DNA from: Paramacrobiotus metropolitanus
Lineage: Eukaryota; Tardigrada; Eutardigrada; Parachela; Macrobiotidae
Reading direction: 5' to 3'
DNA: 64,000 nt
NCBI RefSeq assembly: GCF_019649055.1
Contig: NW_026570229.1
Location: 1,364,001 to 1,428,000 of the forward strand
Shown here: piece by piece, positions 56,189-64,000 of the stretch
How positions within the stretch are numbered: the first letter of the stretch is position 1
How the letters are laid out: each line of letters starts with the position of its first letter
Position numbers and translations under genes: made by a program
The notes under the pieces: generated by a model
What the model saw: only the letters and a program-made list of their open reading frames with translations
Databases searched by the model: none
What the model was told of the DNA's origin: nothing

Positions 56189-57481
56189 ATTTTACAAGCT
56201 TGGTATATTACTCGCTAAGTGTATTTGAAGAGGGGAATGTTAAAGTTTGTGTCTGCTAAAAGCGTAACACTTTGCATATTTGCGCAACATCTAAAGTCTA
56301 AACTGCTCCACAAAATCATCTTTCGAAATCAAAGAAGTGGACACCCAACGACTGGACTGCGGTGTATCTGAATGGCGGCCACCGCGGTCTACCATTCCTT
56401 ATTCCGGCTGAGATTGTCATTACGTTATAAAGCGCGTTTAGGAAAGACACCAATTATGTGCAGTTGTGCATAGATTAGTTAAATGAAACCATGCAATTAT
56501 GCGGCTGTAAACGAAATGGATTATGCAATATTCAAATTTCCAGAAACCACTAATTAAAAGCTAATTATCTGGTGCATGATATTCACGCTCATCTTGTACT
56601 GAGATACGTGCATCAATTATAATATTTTAAAACGCAGTGGAACGGATGCCATTATAGTAGGCTGACGTCAGTTCTGACTCGATCCACGAGCAAATCGAAG
56701 GAAACTTTCTTTCTAATTAATCGAGGTGACCGCGCGTTTTTCTGATAGATCATGAACCGTTTCCAACTTCTAGACCTGCTTCATAGTGTTAAGAAAAAAT
56801 GCAATTGCTGTGCCGTATCACGTACAGTCTGTACGTGAGAATTTCTTGTAATTGCAGTGGACTACAGGTACGAATTCATCTCATTTCTCAATCCCCTTTC
56901 CCAGTTAACATTTTCTACCAATTCGATGTTAATGCAAACCGAGGCCGGAGGCCGAGGTTTGTAGCAATAAGGACGATACGCCGTCGTCAAAGAATAGTTG
57001 CATAATAATTTCATCACAGGAAGATGAGGTATGAGCTGTCGTTTAATCTTCTTACAATTATTATGCAATTTTATACAATTATAATACCATTACATACAAT
57101 TACAATGGACGTCAAAATTGATTTGACATCGGACCGTTAGCCGCTGTCGGCTTCAGCGCTTGCGATGGAGCTTCGCATATCCATCACCATAGCCGCTTAC
57201 TGAGCAGCAAGCGCGACAGCTGTTCTGTCTCTGCTCTTTAATTCAGTTGCGTAACATGGATAAATCCGCAAAACCGATTCAATGGCAAAAACAATTATCA
57301 CAGTTATGGTTTCTGACAGGGTAAGAATTAGGATTAACACGTCAGCAAGCAGAAGGGAGGCAGTCAAGCAGCCAACGTCTTTGTCCAGACAGATATCCGA
57401 TGAACCCGGTTTAATTTGCTGCAGGTAATATATAAAGAGTTACTTACCTAACAGACACCAGCATATTATCAGTTGTTCAAA
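56189..57481. other. Intergenic; no gene seen
   Basis: No recognisable protein. A TATA-like AATATATAAAGAG at about 57426-57438 lies 45 bases before the ATG of the next gene. Confidence 0.45.
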
Positions 57482-58912
57482 ATGCTTAATTTGCTGGCCA
57501 ACAACATTTCCAACATCACAACTGCTCATGCGGCCGCCAGTATCGGGTGGGTCGATCATTTCGCCGCCGTTCTGGTTCCACTGGAAACCGTCTATCTCGT
57601 TGCCGTCGTTAGCGTGTACCTGTCCAGTGAGCGGCTGCGAAAGGCCTTTAATGTCTACCTCATCAGTATTCTGCTGTGTCATATAGCGAAGTTCACGCTG
57701 AGGAGCGCCACGGTCATCCACATGCAGATCACCGGGCATCCCGTGGAAACCAGCGTGGCCTGGTGTGCCACACGGATTCTGTGGTTGTGGATCGGTGATG
57801 CGCTGGCCGCTTCCGTACACATTCTCTTAGCACTTAGCCGCATCTGGGCGGTAACCTTTCCCATCTCCTACCGCCAGCGCCACACGCAGCGAGCAGCCAT
57901 TGTGGCATGTATCGCCATGCTGGTGGTGGTGTGCGCAACGCGTCTGCCGCATTTCATTCTGACCATTATCCAGCGTGTAGGCGAAAATGGCAAGGTGTGC
58001 TTCATGCCGGTGCATGTGTACCCCGTGTATCTCGCTGCCATTCGATATATCTCCATTGCCAGCTTGTTTATTGTGTTTGGAGCGTTGCCCTATGTGATCG
58101 TGATGCGGCAGGTTAAAAAGAGACGCGTTAAACCGGGTTCTCTTGGTAAGGCACCTAAACTTACTTAGCTTTGTCTAATGCCACACTGACAATTCGCTGA
58201 CCGCCATCCTGCTAACTGCCAATTTGCTGGCGACTTTGCTGAACGACGACCCGACGGTTTGTTGAAGCGACAAATCGCTGACCGAGATCTCGCTGAATAA
58301 CGTTTTGTGAACACCAACAACTTGCTGACGACATTTTTCTGATCTGAGAAACCCAGCAAACTTAAGAAATCTAAGAAAACTAAGAGACCTAAGATACCTA
58401 ACCCCAAGAAACCAACGAAAAAGCAACAAGAAGTTAAGAAAACTCACAAATCAACGTATCCAACAAAAAAGCAAGTTGTCGGTCAACAAAAGCGTTTCGG
58501 TAAAACGTCGGTCAACAATTTAGCAGAAAAGCAAATTGCCGACCAGCGAACTGTAGGTCGGCTAATTAACATGCTACCATGTCGAATGCACAGTCGCTGT
58601 TGCAAACCTACGTAGTAACAGGGGGTTTTCTTTGTAGATGTCCCTGGCAGTCGCAAACCGCGTCCACTCAGCGCCGGCAAGAACGCTGTTTTCTGTATCT
58701 CTTCTATGATCAGCCTGGTCATCTGGGGATTCGCCTTGGGTGTCAGGAATTTCTTTCCGCATTCGCGAATGCTAATGGAGATCAGCCAGTTATTTGGCAG
58801 TCTCGACTGCATTCTGAATGCTACCGTCTTCGTCATTTGCGCTCCATTAACCAGAAAGGTTTTCTTGGCCAAAATAAAAGAAATTTGTCTAAGTAAAAGC
58901 TGCGCGGGATAG
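57482..58912 (+). CDS. Class A orphan G-protein-coupled receptor, two exons
   Basis: Exons 57482-58145 and 58638-58912 join in phase 1 (G/AT, giving Asp); 312 residues. Exon 1 has a short N-terminus with NNISNIT sequons and TM1-TM5, with LSRIWAVTFPISYRQRHT at the end of TM3 in place of DRY, and ECL cysteines in AWCATR and KVCFMP. Exon 2 has TM6 (VFCISSMISLVIWGFAL, without CWxP) and TM7 (LDCILNATVFVI, without NPxxY), then a basic tail. Related to the receptor at 39212, but with an intron in ICL3 that the other lacks. The intron contains low-complexity TTGCTGAC and AAGAAATCTAAG words. Confidence 0.78.
58146..58637 (+). other. Intron of the GPCR gene with low-complexity repeats
   Basis: Opens GTAAGGC and closes TTTGTAG. 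58190-58345 repeats TTGCTGAC-like words and 58350-58440 is an AAGAAATCTAAG tract. 58470-58510 carries GTCGGTCAACAA twice. Confidence 0.6.
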
Positions 58913-58948
58913 ACACAGAAGAGTGCAGCGTCACTGTAATTTTGCCCG

Positions 58949-59311
58949 TTGATAACGCTAACTGGTAAACGGAGATCCAGAAAGAAAGCGGCATTAAGCA
59001 ATGTTGTGTTGTATACTGCGGAATGCGGATATTACAGTTACCAGCTCTCATGGTTAGACTACTTTGTTTTTTATGATTTTTCCGCTTTGTTTAAATTATG
59101 CGGTAATTCGGAAGCGCGACTTTGCACACATGCCGCAAGTGCGGATAATCATGTTCTACATGATCACCATGTAGAAACGCTGGAACCGTACACGTTCACG
59201 GATTTACCACGTCTACGTAGTCTGGTGTTGGAGGACGGAATCGCGGGTCGGTTATCTCAAATCGAGGAGAATATGAACGCCTATGAACGAGAGGCGTTGT
59301 TTACACTGTAA
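58949..59311 (+). pseudogene. Possible leucine-rich-repeat gene fragment
   Basis: A 120-codon frame. Residues about 77-98, ETLEPYTFTDLPRLRSLVLE, follow the LRR consensus (a hydrophobic ladder with F..LP.L..L.L). The upstream part (YTAECGYYSYQLSWL) shows no known domain, and the first residues are basic. No partner exon was identified on either side, so it may be an exon of an unseen gene, a relic, or chance. Confidence 0.3.
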
Positions 59312-60619
59312 CTGCTCATTAGTTTGATTCCGCAACGTCCTCAAGCGCAAATTGCATTTAATAGCTAGCAAAGGCAGCGGCGAGGGGCGGTTACTGGTAT
59401 CTACCTGGCAGCAGGCTGCCAGCAGCTGTTAACAGGAATGGCGACAAGCCCTCGATACCCAGTGTTGACTGTTCCTCGAGGTATACTGAAGTACAAACAG
59501 ATTGACTTACGGGAATGCGCGTGTGGGTCCACTGTTTTCGTACAACACGCGGTGCCACAAACCCTGCTAGCGTAATTCTGCATACGATGGCGCCCAAAAT
59601 AATTATGAACTTGGCGGTTGGCACTGTTAGTTAGTAATGATTACAATATCATATTCAGAGTCGTTTTAATTAATTAATACTGTGGTTATGTTACTTATGT
59701 AGCATGTTTCATCACGCGCCGCGGTATCCAACCAAGGTTGATTAAAATCAACATCTTTAATTTTGTCAGTTATCTCGAGATGATCGGGTATCTAACCAAG
59801 CAGATGGTCGCACACAGCACAGTTGTTAGTACGGAAACTATGTGCTTCCTTTCACTTCTCGGTTTTAACCAAACAGACAGCTTTGACCACCAGTTGGTAC
59901 CCATATAAAAATATTTCATTTTCGGATGTTCTGTGTGGTACAACCGTACAAGTATCTCACTTATATCTCAACACTGCATACCCGCTCGTCATCTGGTCAT
60001 TTGTAATTGGCGGTTCAACAATTTGATAACCCTAAGTCACACAACAAAAAACGTAATACGCAGCGAGAATGGTCATGGCGTTCGGTTAGCAGAACCGCTC
60101 GGCAGATTTGATAACTGAACGCCAGCCGCGCCATATGACGCGTTATATGCTGCCGAGATATCTGTCGCACAAAAACCGCTTCTCAACTACACACCTCTCT
60201 TTGTTCATGCATTTTCTAATCCACCAGTTACAGTATTTCATGGTTTCAGTATAGTGTGAGAAGATTCCTGCAGATATGTACAGTACTATCTTTACATACA
60301 CTACAAAAACTTTTGTTATGTTACTGGATAATACGTTTTATTGCTGGCTGTCTGACAGTAATACGATCGGGCGGCTATTACTCATCTACCACAAATATTT
60401 ACGCCGCATTTGTTACCCTCGGGGTATATTTAATTATGTGTAGTATGCCTACATCTTTTTGAGTCGACTTTGCTTTTTGAACTACACCACGCATAAAAGC
60501 CGCAGTTTCTGATGGATACGTATGAGCTTTCCAGTTTAGGTGTTGTATCGGCGTTCTACAGTGAGGGCATTAGACGCTGACCACGCTACCAAACGTAACT
60601 TTCTGTAAATGCAAAAAAA
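59312..60619. other. Intergenic upstream of the GH16-kinase gene; no gene seen
   Basis: No recognisable protein or repeat. The promoter of the following gene presumably lies here. Confidence 0.45.
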
Positions 60620-63600
60620 ATGATCTTGAAACTATCGGTATCAACAACTGTTATGAGCTTTCATCTTGGTTTGTACATTTATTTGGTGCACGTCTGGTGT
60701 CAAGAACACATGGAAGATGTTTTTCGGGATGATTTTGAGACCATCAACTGGGAAAGGTGGACAGAGGAAGAAGCTTACTCCTACTACCCTGTATATTATG
60801 ATAACAGGACCCTGTTCGCCCGTTAAGGTTTACTGACAATGAAGCCGTTAGGCGAACAGTATGGTAACCATTTTGCGTTAGCAACGAGGAACTTCACTTT
60901 CAAGTACGGCGAGATGATCATACGGCTAAAGTACCCCAGCTGCCAGTCCAAAAACGACCCACGGAGATACACGTTGTCCTTTGTGTCCTTGTCCCCCGTC
61001 AGCGAGGAGGAGTCGCTCTCGACCATCCCCAGACCTCAACTATGGGTTCATTTCTCGACATACCCATCGACCTGCTATCGGTTGCGGGGTTACTTAGACT
61101 ACATTTCAGCATCCGGTCAGCGTATCGGCGGGAGCAAGCTGTTTGACAGGTGACCTTTGATTTATAGGGGTGTTATGCAAAATCGCAAAGTCTTCTTCGA
61201 CGGTTTTCGCATTCCGAACCTTTAACGATATAGATTCGCGCACCGGACACTAAAAGACAGGGAAATCTGGCAAGAACGCTTTAATGATGACAAGAACGTT
61301 TTAAAATTAATTAGGTGATAATTATTGTTTATAAATAACCTTGTACATAAGCTTGTACACCAGATTAATAATAAATTAATAAGTTATCAAGAATAAATAG
61401 AGATTAATAAGTTACGAATTAAAAAATTATCAATTGCATCGTCGAAGAATGCAAATTGCAGCGATGCGGACTTGGCACTGGACTACCACGTTCATCGTCT
61501 TAGCTGGACGCCGGAAGCCCTGGAGTGGTACATGGATGGCAATCGCCTATTCAACTTCACCGTTCCCGAACACACTACCTTGCCGGAAATGCGCGTAAGA
61601 ATAAGGGTTGCGCCTGATTATCGGGAATTCACTCAAAAGGATGAAGACGACTACAATTATAATTTTCTCTATAAACGTCCAAACTGGAATTCATCGCATT
61701 ATCAAATGTCGGACGAATTCTTGATCGATTATGTGGTGATTCGCCAACTTTTCAGTAGTCAAGCAGGCAAAAGTAAGGCAGCACTGAGGATCGTAAACAG
61801 AAAATTTATTGGTTGGCTTTACAGACAAACTGCAGCCAGTATTGGCAACTGTTCTTCCATTAGTGGTAACAGTTTTGGCGGCTTTGGCTTATTTTCTAAT
61901 ACGGCGTAGACGACGGAATCGTCTGTTTGGCGCTCGGCAAATGAGCAAAATGCAGACCACTGGCGCAACGGCCAGCGACTCTGCACCACCACCGGATCTT
62001 AACACCGACGTCGTCCATTTAGTGGAGAATGACCATGTTCGAGCGCTGGAAATCCCGCTGACCAATCTGCATATTTGTAAGTCGCACATTTGCGCGAACA
62101 AGCACATTTATTCGAATTAAGGTGCTGCGGATGCATGCCTACTGGATGTGCTCCTAGTCCACACTGCTAGTTATTATGAAATTGTTAAACTGCGGCCGAC
62201 TACAAGGGTCTCACTTTTTTGTCCTTCTATCTAAGTATCCACCATGACAGCATGCGCACAAATGTATGTCTGCCAATACTACGTATAATTATTATATCGG
62301 TCTTCTTGATGAGCATGATTCAGTATCACATCGTTGTGTTTTCCGCTGCAGCCAACATTATTCTTGGACGCGGCACGACTAGCATCGTGAGAAAAGGGGT
62401 GGCCCAGGACCTTCTCGGTCAAGACCAGACCAGTGCCGCCGTAAAGAGCGCCAGGGACCGTAGCGCTTCCACTGAGACGCGACAGTTAATGCAGGAAATA
62501 GAAGTTATGCTAGCGGTTGGTCAGCATCCTAACATCATCGACCTGTTGGGTGTGGTTATGATCGGTAACGCGGTCTGTTGACTGTTCAGTGTCGTTTATG
62601 ATTCGGAAGAATCTATGATACATCGAACTTTATGGAATCACTGCAGGTGAAGTGCTTCTTGTACTGGAATATGCCCGATTTGGTAGCCTTCGGGATTTCT
62701 TGAAAACTTACCGTGCCGGCATTTACCATCATGTCAGCCGTAACGCCATACCTCCCTTATGACGAAGAAGAAGCGGAACGTGCCGTTTGCTCCGCCGATG
62801 GAACGATATCTCGAGCGGACTTAGATGAACTGAATGGACAAATCTTGTCAACCACTATGCTGCTGCAGTTTTCTTATCAGATCAGTCGAGGAATGGAACA
62901 TCTCAGTACTCTGGGCATTGTGCACCGCGATTTAGCCGCGCGAAATGATCTGATTTGCGATGGATTCACGGCGAAGATATCGGACTTCGGCATAGCACGG
63001 CAAGAAAATCGCGATCGCTTTCCGGAATTAAAAGTACGAAACTGTTTTAGCACCAGGCATAGTTTTGCACTCTAGGCTGGAATTTGGAATTCGCATTACC
63101 AGCACGTACGTAATACGAACAAATACAGTATAATATTACTAGGAAACTGCACGGCTGTTCGCTAGCACTGAAAGACCGAACCGAAAATACAAATATTGAG
63201 AGAAGTGTCTACAGATAATTTTTTTATCTGCTTGTGATCCTGCATCTGTGGCTAATATTTTTTTACTTTAGTAATTTCATAATAGGTCCACAGAATCTCA
63301 ACAAATCAGGAACGTTCCGGTCAGAACTGACCGGAAGTTCAGAAAGCATCTGTCACGCTCTACCAAATTGTACATTTATCCTCAAATTCATAAAATACAT
63401 TCTATATACCTATCTTAATAAATGTTTGTTTACATCAAAAACGGCATCGGTGGATTTTTGCCTCGAGTTTTCAACTGCATAAAGTCAACCACTTAAACAA
63501 AATAAAAAAAAAGTAATATGTATATTTTGTAATAAAAGAATTAAAATGTCAAAGGGCTGTATATTTAATTTTTATCACATAAAACATATTCGATTTTATT

Positions 63601-63835
63601 TAACCTTGCAGGAAGCTTTTCCAGTGCGCTGGATGCCACCGGAAGCCATGGCTAAAAAAATATTCTCAGAGAAATCGGATGTGTGGTCCTTCGGTGTTGT
63701 TATGTGGGAAGTGTTTAGTGTTGGAGCGCTGCCGTTTACTGACGATCGCATTGCGCAGGACAATATCGCCACTTTTCTAGCGTCACTAAAAAGCGGATTG
63801 CGTCTGGACAAGCCGGAGCACTGTCCAACTGTCGT
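60620..63835 (+). CDS. Receptor tyrosine kinase with a GH16-fold extracellular domain, 3' end beyond window
   Basis: Exons 60620-61149, 61462-61772, 61825-62076, 62352-62564, 62647-63033 and 63612-63835; phases chain correctly. Order: signal peptide ([10 protein letters not shown]); GH16/laminarinase-like sandwich ([44 protein letters not shown]); one transmembrane helix ([17 protein letters not shown]) and RRRRR stop-transfer; then the kinase: [36 protein letters not shown], a Kit/FGFR-like insert, [21 protein letters not shown] and [14 protein letters not shown]. The GH16 catalytic box ExDxxE is replaced by YLDYIS, so it should bind rather than cut glycans. Two defects: an in-frame TAA at 60824-60826, and one extra base near 62750 (a CCC run). 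A GT donor at 63836 shows the gene continues. Confidence 0.75.
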
Positions 63836-64000
63836 GTAAGTTTTGTCGGTAACTTGCTCGTGATAGTCGCATTTCTACCTGCACATACCTCGGTATCAGA
63901 AAGAATAAGCCGACCGATGTGATCAACAAAATAATTCTTTAATTGGCGTAGAGCGCGTCTACAGAGGGTTATTCAGCCAAGTGTGGACACTTTTTGGAAA
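63836..64000 (+). other. Partial intron of the kinase gene at the window edge
   Basis: Starts GTAAGT after a split codon. The last coding exon, with the kinase C-lobe end, is not certain within the window; an AG at about 63979 could start it. Confidence 0.5.

Overview
This is a window of an animal genome. The evidence is GT-AG introns with consistent phases, secreted and membrane-receptor families, and no operon or Shine-Dalgarno structure. Chemoreceptors of the gustatory-receptor superfamily, unusual class A GPCRs, serpins, an odd receptor tyrosine kinase and a PAT/Ngaro-type retrotransposon suggest a small-genome ecdysozoan; a tardigrade would fit, but that is inference. All exon models were read by eye from frame, phase and splice signals.

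Layout: 1-11 kb holds a tandemly duplicated gene for a secreted protein with two Ly6/uPAR-like domains and one C-terminal EF-hand. Only the tail of the left copy is inside the window. A complete tyrosine-recombinase retrotransposon (1321-6131, minus strand) lies between the copies, and a G-rich MITE sits in an intron of the right copy. 11.5-17.3 kb has three small single-exon genes with C-terminal membrane segments, two of them paralogous, among minisatellites. 18.5-23.8 kb is a five-exon gene with HEPN, TPR, Sel1 and MYND modules. 23.8-32.2 kb is repeat country: a short palindromic element, remains of a second tyrosine-recombinase retrotransposon split by a hAT-like MITE with an 8-bp target duplication, purine-rich and TAG microsatellites, and the 3' end of a LINE-like ORF.

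33.4-49.7 kb holds an unrecognised 510-codon intronless gene, a SleB-like hydrolase reading frame abutting a 5'-truncated serpin, an orphan GPCR, a tRNA-like gene and two intact paralogous serpins. 50.5-56.2 kb is a divergent pair of gustatory-receptor-like genes with the same exon plan. 57.4-58.9 kb is a second orphan GPCR related to the first. 60.6 kb to the right edge is a gene that appears to join a GH16-fold extracellular domain, lacking the catalytic glutamates, through one transmembrane helix to a tyrosine kinase domain. That is the most striking object here: it looks like a glycan-binding receptor kinase.

Several otherwise well-formed genes carry exactly one single-base frameshift or stop (near 7830, 18890-18947, 55382, 62750 and 60824). 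They are either recent pseudogenes or, given how often this happens, residual indel errors in the assembly.
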